Of a stretch of DNA of 64,000 nt, positions 23,155-33,005 are shown piece after piece. Every line of letters begins with the position of its first letter. Positions within the stretch are counted from its first letter, which is position 1. The stretch is from Paucilactobacillus vaccinostercus DSM 20634 (GTDB taxonomy: Bacteria > Bacillota > Bacilli > Lactobacillales > Lactobacillaceae), in NCBI RefSeq assembly GCF_001436295.1, contig NZ_AYYY01000011.1, positions 1 to 64,000 of the forward strand, given 5' to 3'. Made by a program: the position numbers and the translations under genes. The notes beneath the pieces were generated by a model. It was not told the origin of the DNA. It ran no database searches and saw only the letters and a program-made list of their open reading frames with translations.

Positions 23155-23859
23155 ATGGTTACAATCCCAGTTAAAGGTATGGTTACCAATGATGATGATG
23201 CACCGATTTATCGTGACTTTCTAGGAATGACCGTTGTTTCACCTCAAGATGTGCTCGACAGTTTGCCAGACGACGGGTCTCCAGTAACGTTAGATATTGC
23301 TTCAAATGGTGGTGAAGTTGATCCAGCTACGGAAATTTACACAGCTTTAAAAAACTATTCGGGTGATGTTACAGCACAAATTTCGGCTAACGCCTATTCA
23401 GCCGCAACTATTGTGGCGATGGGGGCTGGTAAGGTGCAAATATCGCCAGGCGCTAGAATGATGATCCACAATGCTGCTAGTGGTGCTGAGGGCAACTATC
23501 ATGATATGGACCGTGCATCAAATATGCTACAAACAGTCAATCAAAGTATTGCGGCGATCTATGCTGATAAAACAGGTCGTCCAGTTGATGAGTTTTTAGG
23601 GTTGATGGATAAGGAATCGTGGTTATCCGCCCAAGATGCCATCGATTTAGGGTTAGTTGATGAAGTTATGAGTTTTGAACCCGTCACCAATTTAGCTAAG
23701 CCACCGTTAGTTAATCATCGTTCTATTATTAAAATTAAAGATTTAATTTCAGAAAACCAAAAATTGAAAAACACAACTAGTCAGATTAGTGAACACGAAA
23801 AACTCGTGCAAGCTAAGATGGCTATTTTTTATGGAAAGGATGACAATACCAATGAATAA
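23155..23859 (+). CDS. ClpP-like prohead maturation protease
   Basis: A 234-residue S14-family prohead protease. The serine is in ANAYSAATIVAMG (about 82-94) and the histidine in RMMIHNAASG (about 101-110); the acidic partner probably lies in GRPVDEFLGLMD. ATG 23155 has AAAGGAGGTGAG upstream; GTG 23134 in frame overlaps that site. It cleaves the delta domain of the capsid protein encoded next, whose start overlaps its stop. Confidence 0.93.
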   Translation: MVTIPVKGMVTNDDDAPIYRDFLGMTVVSPQDVLDSLPDDGSPVTLDIASNGGEVDPATEIYTALKNYSGDVTAQISANAYSAATIVAMGAGKVQISPGARMMIHNAASGAEGNYHDMDRASNMLQTVNQSIAAIYADKTGRPVDEFLGLMDKESWLSAQDAIDLGLVDEVMSFEPVTNLAKPPLVNHRSIIKIKDLISENQKLKNTTSQISEHEKLVQAKMAIFYGKDDNTNE

Positions 23860-25030
23860 AGAACAATTACAAGCATTATTTAACGAGGTTAGCGCTAAAT
23901 GTTCAGACTTGAACGCACAACTAAGCGCAAAGCTACAAGATGATTCTGCTAAACCGGAGGATTTTACTAAGATTAAAGATGAATTGACGGCTAAGAAAGC
24001 ACGCCGTGATGCAATTAATGATCAATTGAAGGAACTCGAAGCAGAAGAAAAAAATAAACCAACGAACAATAATGCAAAGCTAGCAGAACTAGGTAAAAAT
24101 CTTACACCGACGAAGCCCCTGGATAAAGCGAAGAAGGCAATCAATGATTTCATTCATTCACGGGGCAAGGTAGTAGATGCTGCAAGCCAGCAGGTTACAT
24201 CTACAGAAGCGGGCGTATTGATTCCGGAACAGATCATTTACGATCCCACCACCGAAATTAATTCCGTTGTGGATTTGTCGGCTTTGGTCACTAAAACGCC
24301 AGTTACTACGCCAAAAGGAACTTACCCAATCTTAAAACGTGCTACTGATCGGTTTAGTTCAGTTGCTGAACTAGCTGAAAACCCATCTTTAGCTGAACCC
24401 GAATTTACCGATGTTGATTGGTCAGTAAAAACTTATCGTGGTGCAATCCCACTCTCAGAAGAAGCAATTGCTGATTCACTAGTTGATTTGACTGCTTTAG
24501 TCGGTCAATCTATTCACGAAAAATCAGTAAATACTTATAATGCAATGATTGCTCCAGTCTTGCAAGCATTTACAGCTAAAACCACAACCACCGACACTCT
24601 GGTTGATAATTTGAAGCATATTTTAAACGTTGATCTTGATCCGGCTTACAGTAAGGCTCTTGTGGTGACTCAATCCCTATTCAATACACTAGACACTTTA
24701 AAGGACAAAAACGGTCGGTATCTATTACATGATGCTAGTGACTCAATTACTGATGGCACGGCTAAAGGAATGCTACTCGGCGTGCCAGTCTATGTAGTTG
24801 GCGACATGTTGCTAGGATCAGCTGCAGGTGATCAAAAGGCCTTTATTGGTGACTTAAAGCGAGGCGTGCTGTTTACTGATCGCCAACAAGTTACATTGGC
24901 ATGGGACGAAAGTAAAATTTATGGCCGCTATCTTGGCGCAGCCTTCCGTTTTGGCGTAGAGCAAGCCGATTCCGCCGCAGGATATTTTGTAACTAATTCT
25001 GACACATCAACCGTAACTCCTGGAAAGTAA
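23852..25030 (+). CDS. HK97-family major capsid protein
   Basis: The 392-residue precursor begins with a coiled-coil scaffolding (delta) domain of about 95-120 residues (DLNAQLSAKLQDDSAKPEDFTK, continuing EEKNKP), removed by the upstream protease. The HK97 fold follows, from TSTEAGVLIPEQI to GRYLGAAFRFGVEQAD. ATG 23852 has GGAAAGGATGAC before it. Confidence 0.95.
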   Translation: MNKEQLQALFNEVSAKCSDLNAQLSAKLQDDSAKPEDFTKIKDELTAKKARRDAINDQLKELEAEEKNKPTNNNAKLAELGKNLTPTKPLDKAKKAINDFIHSRGKVVDAASQQVTSTEAGVLIPEQIIYDPTTEINSVVDLSALVTKTPVTTPKGTYPILKRATDRFSSVAELAENPSLAEPEFTDVDWSVKTYRGAIPLSEEAIADSLVDLTALVGQSIHEKSVNTYNAMIAPVLQAFTAKTTTTDTLVDNLKHILNVDLDPAYSKALVVTQSLFNTLDTLKDKNGRYLLHDASDSITDGTAKGMLLGVPVYVVGDMLLGSAAGDQKAFIGDLKRGVLFTDRQQVTLAWDESKIYGRYLGAAFRFGVEQADSAAGYFVTNSDTSTVTPGK

Positions 25031-25097
25031 CTGAACAAAATGTCGCCTAAGAAATAAACAGTAAGCGTAGCTGGCGGCTATGATTGGAGGCGATTGT

Positions 25098-25439
25098 TTG
25101 ACTTATAATGCAGCAGTATCGGTAGCAGATATGCAGGCTTATTTGAACTTAGATAGCGATGAAGATGCAGATGTACTTCAATCATTAATTGACGTAGCCG
25201 AAACCGATATTCAAGGATCAATCGATGACAACATTGAATTAGAAAAATATCGAGAATACAAACTGTTTAATCAAGCCGTGAAAACATTAGTAGATTTCAC
25301 TTACTATAACCGGGGGAATCTAGGCGAACAAAAAATCGCCTATCCGCCTAGTTATCAGTACATGATTAACGGCATTCGCTGGAAGATTAGAGGTGCTTAT
25401 AGTGCAAATAGCAGTTCAGCGACTACGCAAAGTAGTTAG
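25098..25439 (+). CDS. Head-tail connector (gp6-like adaptor)
   Basis: A 113-residue helical adaptor of the HK97 gp6/SPP1 gp15 type (VADMQAYLNLDSDEDADVLQSLI, then FNQAVKTLVDFTYYNRG). TTG 25098 is chosen because TTGGAGG precedes it by 7 bases; ATG 25080 overlaps that site. Builds the ring below the portal. Confidence 0.85.
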   Translation: MTYNAAVSVADMQAYLNLDSDEDADVLQSLIDVAETDIQGSIDDNIELEKYREYKLFNQAVKTLVDFTYYNRGNLGEQKIAYPPSYQYMINGIRWKIRGAYSANSSSATTQSS

Positions 25440-25746
25440 CTTTGGAACAGTAGACAGTGTTGAAAATGATAATACAGGCGATTATTACACTAAATTTGTG
25501 GCACAGTTCAGTAAGCACTATGCCGATTATCAGCGAACGCAAACGCAAAATTATCAAGTTAATGGGACTGATTTAGCCAATACCATCATCATTGCGATCC
25601 GGTCCACTGATAAAGTAGATAAAGCACTAAAAGCACAGTTTAAAAACTCAGAGGATGTTTATGATATCGTGGATATTTCTAAAGGTACCACCGGTAAGCC
25701 GATTGATTATGATTTAGTTACTTTGAAATTACAAAAAGGAGTGTAA
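25402..25746 (+). CDS. Head closure / head-tail adaptor protein
   Basis: A 114-residue SPP1 gp16-like stopper (FGTVDSVENDNTGDYYTKFVAQF). It overlaps the preceding gene by 38 bases in another frame; GTG 25402 follows TTAGAGGTG by 6 bases. It closes the portal channel after packaging. Confidence 0.8.
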   Translation: MQIAVQRLRKVVSFGTVDSVENDNTGDYYTKFVAQFSKHYADYQRTQTQNYQVNGTDLANTIIIAIRSTDKVDKALKAQFKNSEDVYDIVDISKGTTGKPIDYDLVTLKLQKGV

Positions 25747-25749
25747 ATC

Positions 25750-26142
25750 ATGGATCCGTTGCAAGATCAGTTAGACAAATGGTTTAAACAAATTGGCGAC
25801 CGTGTTCCTTCAACAAAAGAATCGCAGACAATTACGGCGGCTGGGGCCGCAGTTTTGGCTAATAATTTGCAGAAAGTGACCCCTCGATCAGATCATAATG
25901 ACAAAAAGTATGAGCATTTACGAGATGCCGTGACGTTTCAAGACACTGACATTGGCGGTCATAAGAATGGTAACAGCGTCGTGGGATTTGGTGAAAAAGC
26001 ATACATTGCTAGATTCTTAAATGATGGTACGAAGAAAATGCCAGCCACTCATTTTGTTGATAATGCACGGAAAAGCTCGGAAGCAGAAATATTTGCCGCT
26101 GAAAAGGCAACTTATGATCGGTTAAAAGGGGGTGGTAACTAG
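25750..26142 (+). CDS. HK97 gp10-like head-tail joining protein
   Basis: A 130-residue protein with the gp10 features: ITAAGAAVLANNLQKVTPR near residues 29-47, and the ending FLNDGTKKMPATHFVDNAR. Its last base overlaps the next start. Needed for head-tail joining or tail completion. Confidence 0.88.
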   Translation: MDPLQDQLDKWFKQIGDRVPSTKESQTITAAGAAVLANNLQKVTPRSDHNDKKYEHLRDAVTFQDTDIGGHKNGNSVVGFGEKAYIARFLNDGTKKMPATHFVDNARKSSEAEIFAAEKATYDRLKGGGN

Positions 26143-26522
26143 TGGAACTGCCAGTGGTTCAAGCTAGTAATCTGATTAAATCAGCTAGTTATAGTTGGAT
26201 CAACAATGTTTATCGCGGGTCTATTCCTGAAAGTGTAGTTGACGATACCGATAAAACAGACGTTCTCATTACGGAATACGTTAATGAACCAGCTTATTAT
26301 GCTAATCAGACTTTTAAAGGCTGGCAAATTGGAGTAGAATTACAGATTTTTTACGCCAAAGATACGAATATTAATTTTCAAGATGTAGAAATAACAATTG
26401 CCAAGCTGTTTAACTTAGACGGTTGGCAAATTGAACAATCAAAAAATAGGATTAAAGACCCGGACACTAAGCAATGGTGCAAGGTCTTTTATTTTGTCAA
26501 AGATATTAAAGGAGGGCTTTAA
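26142..26522 (+). CDS. DUF806-family tail terminator-type protein
   Basis: A 126-residue protein with the DUF806 pattern (VQASNLIKSASYSWINNVYRGSIP, then WQIGVELQIFYAKD). In this position it is expected to be the tail terminator or tail completion ring. GTG start at 26142. Confidence 0.85.
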   Translation: MELPVVQASNLIKSASYSWINNVYRGSIPESVVDDTDKTDVLITEYVNEPAYYANQTFKGWQIGVELQIFYAKDTNINFQDVEITIAKLFNLDGWQIEQSKNRIKDPDTKQWCKVFYFVKDIKGGL

Positions 26523-27176
26523 ATGCCAGTAGGAGTAAGTTTTAAAGACATTGCATGGGTTGAATTTGCAAATTTAGACGATAACGGCAAGATTATCACG
26601 GACGCTGTCAAAGGTCTATCAACAACAGGTATTTACCATGCCGATGGTGATGGTGAAGGTGCTACGACAGCTAATATCACTGGATTGGAAGAAAAAGGAA
26701 CGCCTCAATACGCTAATGGGAAAACAAAGCGTATGGCACACGGTGCACAGACACCATCTTTAGCTCTAACAATGTTAGATATGGACGGTTCTGTCATGGC
26801 CAAAATGAAGGGCTATGTTTCCGATGGGAAGGGCGGTTATGTGCTATCAAGTACTAAGAAACCTCATGTAGCGATTATTGTAGCTTCTTATGATTTTGAA
26901 GGAAACCTATTTTACGACTGTTTTGCCAATGGTGAAATGATCGAAGTGGCTCATAATCATGGGACTAACACTAATTCCGAAGTCGACTACAACGGGACGT
27001 TTGAATATGACGCACTTGATCCACTTGGCTCAACCGTATTCGTTGATGATCAAGGTGTACAACGGCCGTACAAATATTATTACAGTGCGGATTCTGGTTT
27101 TGATGAAGCCGCTATGCGTGAGGAAGTTTTTGGCGGGTACGTGGCGCCAACTGGTACAACTGGATCAGGATCATAA
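26523..27176 (+). CDS. Major tail protein (phi13 family)
   Basis: A 217-residue tail-tube subunit: MPVGVSFKDIAWVEFANLDD at the start, GTPQYANGKTKRMAHGAQTP in the middle and FEYDALDPLGSTVFVDDQGV towards the end. A terminator follows directly, a common way to make tail-tube mRNA abundant. Confidence 0.92.
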   Translation: MPVGVSFKDIAWVEFANLDDNGKIITDAVKGLSTTGIYHADGDGEGATTANITGLEEKGTPQYANGKTKRMAHGAQTPSLALTMLDMDGSVMAKMKGYVSDGKGGYVLSSTKKPHVAIIVASYDFEGNLFYDCFANGEMIEVAHNHGTNTNSEVDYNGTFEYDALDPLGSTVFVDDQGVQRPYKYYYSADSGFDEAAMREEVFGGYVAPTGTTGSGS

Positions 27177-27195
27177 GACTAATTAAACATAATTC

Positions 27196-27217
27196 AAGCC
27201 GCTTATGGCGGCTTTTT
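27196..27217 (+). terminator. Terminator after the major tail protein gene
   Basis: AAGCCGC (27196-27202) pairs with GCGGCTT (27208-27214) over a TTATG loop, with a T-run. Partial termination here would lower expression of the downstream tail genes relative to the tube subunit. Confidence 0.88.
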
Positions 27218-27246
27218 GTATACATAAAATTTAGGAGGAATTAGCA

Positions 27247-27735
27247 ATGCCAAAAATTAATATCAATGCCAAAATGATTGGAATTGAAGAACCTATCGAA
27301 GTTTTTACATCTATCTATAATCACGATCTAGCCTCTAACATGGCTATTAAAATGAAAGAGGCCAACATCAGAAACCTTAAGTACAATCTAAAAATTGCTG
27401 AACAACAAGAATTGGCTGAACAAGCGGGTAAGGAAGATGGTCAAAAAGAACTATCAGAATTAGAAGAGCTTAAAATCCAACTAAAAAATGCTCAAAAATC
27501 GCTTGAAGAGGAAAAAGAAGATCAAGGCTTTACTGACACAGCTTTCGAATTTATTAAAGAAGTTTTAGGCTTGAATGCTAAACAGTTAAAAACTGCTCGA
27601 AAGAGTCTTGATGGGGAAGGTTTAGGAGCATTTACTTATTATTTGATTTCGCGAGTTAACGAAGGCCCCGACTATGATCCCCAAATTATTTTAGACGCCG
27701 AGATTGACGAGGACGAAGACCCAAAAAAAGGTTAG
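27247..27735 (+). CDS. Tail assembly chaperone gpG
   Basis: A 162-residue chaperone that coats the tape measure before tube polymerisation. It has a central coiled coil (about residues 55-95) and an acidic C-terminus (DAEIDEDEDPKK). The zero-frame product ends at TAG just after the slippery A-run at 27722-27730; a -1 shift makes the longer gpGT form. Confidence 0.88.
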   Translation: MPKININAKMIGIEEPIEVFTSIYNHDLASNMAIKMKEANIRNLKYNLKIAEQQELAEQAGKEDGQKELSELEELKIQLKNAQKSLEEEKEDQGFTDTAFEFIKEVLGLNAKQLKTARKSLDGEGLGAFTYYLISRVNEGPDYDPQIILDAEIDEDEDPKKG

Positions 27736-27944
27736 CACGCTATCGGCGTGAATTAGTAAAAGCTAAAAATGAGCGTGAAGATTTTCTCTATCTTAAACAG
27801 CATTTGTTGATGGAAGCGGGAATGCTGCCCAGTGAATTTGGGCAAGAGGATTTCTTTGAGCTTTTGGAACTGATGCAAGCTAAGCCACGTGAAGATCGGG
27901 TCATGTCATCAGGTGAGGCACACAGAAGGATGCGAGGAGGGTAA
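27247..27944 (+). CDS. Tail assembly chaperone gpGT, -1 programmed frameshift
   Basis: The zero frame reads CCA AAA AAA GGT TAG. The heptamer A-AAA-AAA is in the correct phase for tandem -1 slippage. In the -1 frame an open reading frame continues from AGG TTA GCA to TAA 27942-27944, adding about 71 residues (RLARYRRELVKAKNERED...). The fusion is about 232 residues. gpG/gpGT frameshifting is conserved in long-tailed phages; the T part binds the tube subunit. The 212-base gap between the gpG stop and the tape measure is thus coding. Confidence 0.88.
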
Positions 27945-27947
27945 CCA

Positions 27948-30900
27948 ATGGGTAAAGTACAAGAAGAAATAGCAACGCGAATTAGTTTGGATAGTGTACA
28001 AGCCGTTGGCTCTCTAAAAGGACTTCAAAATGCCATTACGGGTGTTACTAGTGGGTGGAAAGCTCAAGAGATAGCACTGAAAAGTTCCGGAGACTACTTA
28101 GGTGCAGCTAAAGAAAAATACAATGGCCTGAGTAACGTTATCGATATCCAAAAGCAAAAAATTGCGGAATTAGAAACACGCCAGCGGGGACTAATCAATG
28201 TCAATCAAGAAACCGCTCGAACGTTTGAAAAATACAACGCTGAAATTTCCAAAGTTCGTCAAGAAATGTCTAGTTTAGACACATCGTTATCTGGAAATAA
28301 GCAAAAGTATGATGAACTAAATAATAAGTTAACTGAATTAAAGACAAAACGTACCGAAGAAACCAATATTACACAAAAAGATGCTGACGCTTATCTTAAA
28401 TTAGAAAAACAGATTCAGTCATCCAATCGGCAACTGTCGTCTTATGAAGCTCAACAGAAGCGTGCTAGCGATGCCGTTAATTTACAAAAATCGGGTGTGC
28501 TTCAATTAAAAGAAGCAACGTCTATGGCAACTAAGGTTAACCAAGGCTATGTCGCTGTTTTGGAAGCCGAAGGTAAGACGTGGAGTGCACAAAAGGCTAA
28601 GCTAAACGGCCTAGTTGATGTTCACCAAAAGATGGATGCACAACTACAAGCTGAAAAAGGTCGCCTTAGTCAGCTCAAAAATGAATATGGTGAGACGTCA
28701 TCTGAATATCAAAAACAGATTATTCGTGTTAATAGTTTAACTGCCGAATATAAAACTAACGAAACTCAAATTAAGAGTTTAAGTCATACAGTTGGTGGCA
28801 TGACGACACAAGAAGTTAAAATGCGTGATGCTATGTCTGCCACCGCAGGCAAAGTAAAAAGCGGTTTCACCAGTATTAGATCAGCCGCTATTGGGGCTAG
28901 TATCGGTGTTGGAATTGTGGGGGCAGCAATGCTTTCAGGCGCTAAGAAAGCGTCTGAAATTCAAAGTGAGTATAAACTAATATCTAATAACTTAGTTACA
29001 AACGGCGAAAAGCAAGTTGAAGTAACGAAGAATGTTGCTAAAATGCAAAAAGACGGAGCAAAATATTCTGTTGAGTATGGTAAATCTCAAAAGAGTATTT
29101 CCGAGCAATACTTGGAGCTTGCAAAGCGAGGATATACTTCGACAGAAGCGCTAGGTGCTATGAAATCAATGCTTCAAGCAAGTATCGCGTCTGGAGACGA
29201 TTTCAACGACGTTGTATCTGTTTCTGCTCAAACGATTGATTCCTTTGGAATGAGAACTGAGAATACCGCGAAGATGACTAAAAACTCTAAAAAAGTAGTT
29301 AATGAGTTGTCATATTCAGCCGATGAAACAGCTACTAGTTTTCAACAATTAGGAAAAGGCATGGAATACGTTGGTGATGTTTCTCATAACGCCGGATTCA
29401 AGCTGTCAGAAACTAGTGCGGCAATGGGGGAACTTAGTAATCACGGCCTTGAAGCAGATAAAGCCGGGACTGGTTTGCGAAAAGCCATTGTTAGTTTAGC
29501 TCAACCATCAGCTCAAGCAACAAGTGCTTTAAAGAGTATTGGTATCAGTTCGACCAATGTTTTCAAGGATGCAAACGGGAATTTTAAGAGCTTGTCTAGT
29601 ATTATGGGAACCATTGAAAGCCACACCAAAAACTTAGGTAGTGCGCAACAGGCCGCCGTATTCAAGGCTATTTTTGGTGCTACTGGAATGACTGCGGCAC
29701 AAATTCTTGCGACCAATAACAAGGAATTATCGGAGTTAACTGATAAGGTTCAAAAAGCTGGCGATAAAGGAACTTATGTACAGACATTAGCGCAAAAAAA
29801 CGCTGAAACTGCACAACAATCAGAAGCACGTTTCAAGCAAGCATGGTCGAATCTAACCATTATGTTTGGTTCAAAAATGTTGCCATACATGACTGATGCT
29901 GCGAACAAGATGTCTAAAATGTTTGCAGATGAAGATTTTCAAAGGAGTATTAATAAAACTGCTACTGCAACTGCTAAGGTTGCCGGTGGCTTTTTAAAAA
30001 TCGGTGAATTTGCGGCAGAACATATTGGAACAGTTAAAACGTTTGCTGAAATTCTTGGGGCTATGTGGGTCACTAATAAAGTGGCCACTTTTATTCGTTC
30101 AATGGAATCTTTGGGTGTAATTCAGTCAGCCGAAACAAAAGCGATTGTTGCACAAAATAAATTGATTAGCTTACAAACTAAAGAATACCAAGAATTAGCC
30201 GTCGCAAAAGAAGCAGCTGCTGATGTTGGTGGTACTTCTGTATCAGGAACCGCGGGAAAGGCTACAACGGCTAAAACCGGAGCAAGCGAAGCAACAAACG
30301 TTGTCGGTGATGTTGAAAAGACGGCTGGCAAGTCAAGTAGTAAATGGTCATTACTGGGCAAGTCACTTGGTACACGAATCGTCACAGGTGCTGGGCTTGC
30401 ATTAACTGCTTGGGACGTTGGAAGTAGTGTTACTAAAGCTGTCACATCTGGCAAAGCCACCGCCAAGTATAAGGCGGTTGGAACGACCGCTGGTACTTTA
30501 ATTGGTGGTGGTATTGGGTTTGCCTTTGGCGGACCAGTGGGTGCTGCTTGGGGCGCTGCTATTGGTGATCAGATCGGTAGTAGTAAAACTGCAAGCAACA
30601 TTGTTGCTAAGCTTAGCCATGCTTTAAGTGGTAAATCAGTCACTGCTCCAAAAGTTAAGACGGAAAGCACCAAGAAAGCACTCAATGATCTACAAAAAAC
30701 TTACAAATCTTATTACTCTAAGAAACAAAAACAAGATTTAGCAGATTTAAAAGAACTGCATAAGACAGGTAATATGACGGATGCAGAGTATGCTAAGCAA
30801 GTAGCTGCGGTTAAGAAGAAGGGCAGTGAACGCAATAGGTACGAAAAGCTGTCGGATGCTGATCAAAATGCAATTGCTAAATATTATGCGCAGCAAAAAG

Positions 30901-32990
30901 CCAGTTTAACTAACAAGTGGAATTCTACGGAAAGCAAAACACGTAAAAAATGGAATAACCAGATTGCGATTGATGAACAACGGTACGGCAAGGCTTCGTA
31001 TCAAGTACAAAAGGATATTGCTAACAAGAAGGCGGCACTCAAAAGGGAAGAAAACAAGAAAGATGCGGCCCTTGATAAACTTAGGATTAAAAGCGCTACG
31101 CAGACAAGTGCTAAAGAAGCCAAATTACACACAACTTTAACTGGTAAGATTCAGAATGAATCTAATAAGCAATTGAAGATCATTAAGAAGTTGACTGATG
31201 AGAAGGGCAAGCTTTCCAACAAGCAGCTTCAAAGTGCGGTTAATGCGGCACAAAAAGAGTACGACAAAACCAAAACGCTAGCTAACAAAGAATACAGCGA
31301 CAAATCGGCTGCCGCAAAGAAACAATATGAAAGTGTCACCAGTGCTGCAGATCGACAATATAAAGAAACCGTTGCTGCCGCGGACCGTCAATATAAAGGT
31401 AACAAAGGTTATGCCAAGCAACAACGAGAAAAAGTTACCCAAGAAGCACTCGATCAACTGAACAAGACGTACCAACATGCTTCGGATCAAGAAAAAAGCG
31501 TTACAGATAAGGCTGAAACACAACGCAAAAATGCTATTTCAAAGGCTGAAAATCAACGTGATCAAGTGAAAGGCGCGGCTAGAGAACAATCAAAAGGTGT
31601 CGTCACTCATGCAGTTAACCAGGCCAATAGCTCAATGGAAGCTAACAAGAAGCAAGGTGAAGGTACTGGAAGTATTTGGTCTAAGATTGCTGATTTCTTT
31701 AATAAGATTGCGAAGCCGTTTGGAGTAAAAACGATTGATGCAGGTAAGTCTGCTTATTCATATTCGCAAGCCACTATTGGTGCTTATTCAACTGGTGGTG
31801 CTATTACGCAAGCAAGTAAGGCGTTAGTTGGTGAAGCGGGAGTAGAAGCACGTTACAAGCCGTATTCTGGCCAAGTTGATTTCTTAGGTGTTAATGGTCC
31901 TGAATTTGTAGATGTCAGACCGGGTGAACAGATTTTAAATGCTAATGACACCAGAAAACTGATGAGCGGGCAATATAAAAATCATCTGCCTGGCTACGCC
32001 GATGGCACTTCTGATATTGACTCATTCATAAAAAGTGTTAGCAGTGGTGCTTCCAGTGTTTGGGATAAAATTAGTGATACTGCATCGGAAGCACTAGAAA
32101 AAATTACTGATCCGCTTAAAAGTCTAAAACAGATTGTAAGCAGCACATTCGACATTAACAGTGTTTCGGGTGTTGGATCAGAGCAACGCGGCCTTTCTGG
32201 TGGAATGACTGATAAGATTACTGACGGTGTTGCACAAGCCTTGAACAAACTCAAAAAAGCATTTGATGATTTGGGCGGCGGCGATGGGAACTCTAAAGCT
32301 GGAAAAATGAGCATGGGTGATTTTACATCAGTAGCGCACCATGCAGCATTATTGATGCACCAGTCGTTATCTGCCAGTGATATTGAGAGACTTTATTGGC
32401 AAGCAATGGTTGAATCGACGGTTAACCCTGCACAAGGCGGCGGTATTGATGATCACGATGGTACTGGGCGGCCAGTTGGATTAATGCAGTATAAGTTAAG
32501 CACTTGGAAATCGTGGGCAGTTAAGGGACATGCCAACATTCATAGTGCACTAGACCAAATTATGGCTGTTTTAAATGATTCTAACTGGCACAAGGATTTA
32601 GCGCCGTTAGGTAAGCGCCGTGGTTGGGGGCCAACAGGGCACAAACAGATGGCAACGGGTGGCTTAGTATCAACCAACCAAATGGTTGAGCTAGCAGAAC
32701 ACAATAAACCAGAATACGTTATTCCAACCGATCCCGCACAGCATTCACGGGCCAGCATGCTATTAAAAGAAGCGCGACAAGCCGTGGAGGGATCGTATGA
32801 TTCAGGATTGGCACAAAAGGTTGAAGAATTGACGAATGTAGTCAATCAGATGGCACTGATGCTGAAAACCATCATTGGATTGAACGCTGATCAGATTATG
32901 GCTACTAAAGGAATTGGGACATTTGACCAGCAGAAAAATTACAAGCAACAAGCTCTTGATTTAAGCAAACAAAATTGGACGGGTATATAA
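27948..32990 (+). CDS. Tape measure protein with C-terminal lytic transglycosylase domain
   Basis: A 1680-residue protein. Residues 1-300 are coiled coil; hydrophobic segments occur near 312-333 (AAIGASIGVGIVGAAML) and 845-875 (GTLIGGGIGFAFGGPVGAAWG). A long K/A/Q-rich helical zone (about 900-1230) follows, then an SLT-type lytic domain at about 1455-1570 (YWQAMVESTVNPAQGG with the catalytic Glu, then GRPVGLMQYKLSTW). It sets tail length and is probably ejected to aid wall and membrane penetration. At about 1.5 A per residue, the tail would be roughly 250 nm, an inference. Confidence 0.95.
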   Translation: MGKVQEEIATRISLDSVQAVGSLKGLQNAITGVTSGWKAQEIALKSSGDYLGAAKEKYNGLSNVIDIQKQKIAELETRQRGLINVNQETARTFEKYNAEISKVRQEMSSLDTSLSGNKQKYDELNNKLTELKTKRTEETNITQKDADAYLKLEKQIQSSNRQLSSYEAQQKRASDAVNLQKSGVLQLKEATSMATKVNQGYVAVLEAEGKTWSAQKAKLNGLVDVHQKMDAQLQAEKGRLSQLKNEYGETSSEYQKQIIRVNSLTAEYKTNETQIKSLSHTVGGMTTQEVKMRDAMSATAGKVKSGFTSIRSAAIGASIGVGIVGAAMLSGAKKASEIQSEYKLISNNLVTNGEKQVEVTKNVAKMQKDGAKYSVEYGKSQKSISEQYLELAKRGYTSTEALGAMKSMLQASIASGDDFNDVVSVSAQTIDSFGMRTENTAKMTKNSKKVVNELSYSADETATSFQQLGKGMEYVGDVSHNAGFKLSETSAAMGELSNHGLEADKAGTGLRKAIVSLAQPSAQATSALKSIGISSTNVFKDANGNFKSLSSIMGTIESHTKNLGSAQQAAVFKAIFGATGMTAAQILATNNKELSELTDKVQKAGDKGTYVQTLAQKNAETAQQSEARFKQAWSNLTIMFGSKMLPYMTDAANKMSKMFADEDFQRSINKTATATAKVAGGFLKIGEFAAEHIGTVKTFAEILGAMWVTNKVATFIRSMESLGVIQSAETKAIVAQNKLISLQTKEYQELAVAKEAAADVGGTSVSGTAGKATTAKTGASEATNVVGDVEKTAGKSSSKWSLLGKSLGTRIVTGAGLALTAWDVGSSVTKAVTSGKATAKYKAVGTTAGTLIGGGIGFAFGGPVGAAWGAAIGDQIGSSKTASNIVAKLSHALSGKSVTAPKVKTESTKKALNDLQKTYKSYYSKKQKQDLADLKELHKTGNMTDAEYAKQVAAVKKKGSERNRYEKLSDADQNAIAKYYAQQKASLTNKWNSTESKTRKKWNNQIAIDEQRYGKASYQVQKDIANKKAALKREENKKDAALDKLRIKSATQTSAKEAKLHTTLTGKIQNESNKQLKIIKKLTDEKGKLSNKQLQSAVNAAQKEYDKTKTLANKEYSDKSAAAKKQYESVTSAADRQYKETVAAADRQYKGNKGYAKQQREKVTQEALDQLNKTYQHASDQEKSVTDKAETQRKNAISKAENQRDQVKGAAREQSKGVVTHAVNQANSSMEANKKQGEGTGSIWSKIADFFNKIAKPFGVKTIDAGKSAYSYSQATIGAYSTGGAITQASKALVGEAGVEARYKPYSGQVDFLGVNGPEFVDVRPGEQILNANDTRKLMSGQYKNHLPGYADGTSDIDSFIKSVSSGASSVWDKISDTASEALEKITDPLKSLKQIVSSTFDINSVSGVGSEQRGLSGGMTDKITDGVAQALNKLKKAFDDLGGGDGNSKAGKMSMGDFTSVAHHAALLMHQSLSASDIERLYWQAMVESTVNPAQGGGIDDHDGTGRPVGLMQYKLSTWKSWAVKGHANIHSALDQIMAVLNDSNWHKDLAPLGKRRGWGPTGHKQMATGGLVSTNQMVELAEHNKPEYVIPTDPAQHSRASMLLKEARQAVEGSYDSGLAQKVEELTNVVNQMALMLKTIIGLNADQIMATKGIGTFDQQKNYKQQALDLSKQNWTGI

Positions 32991-33005
32991 AGGAGGGCGT
33001 TACAG

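Noticed and set aside
30122-30466. Minus-strand 114-codon frame within the tape measure gene
   Set aside because: Shadow of the strongly biased A/T/K/S-rich tape measure; no ribosome site.
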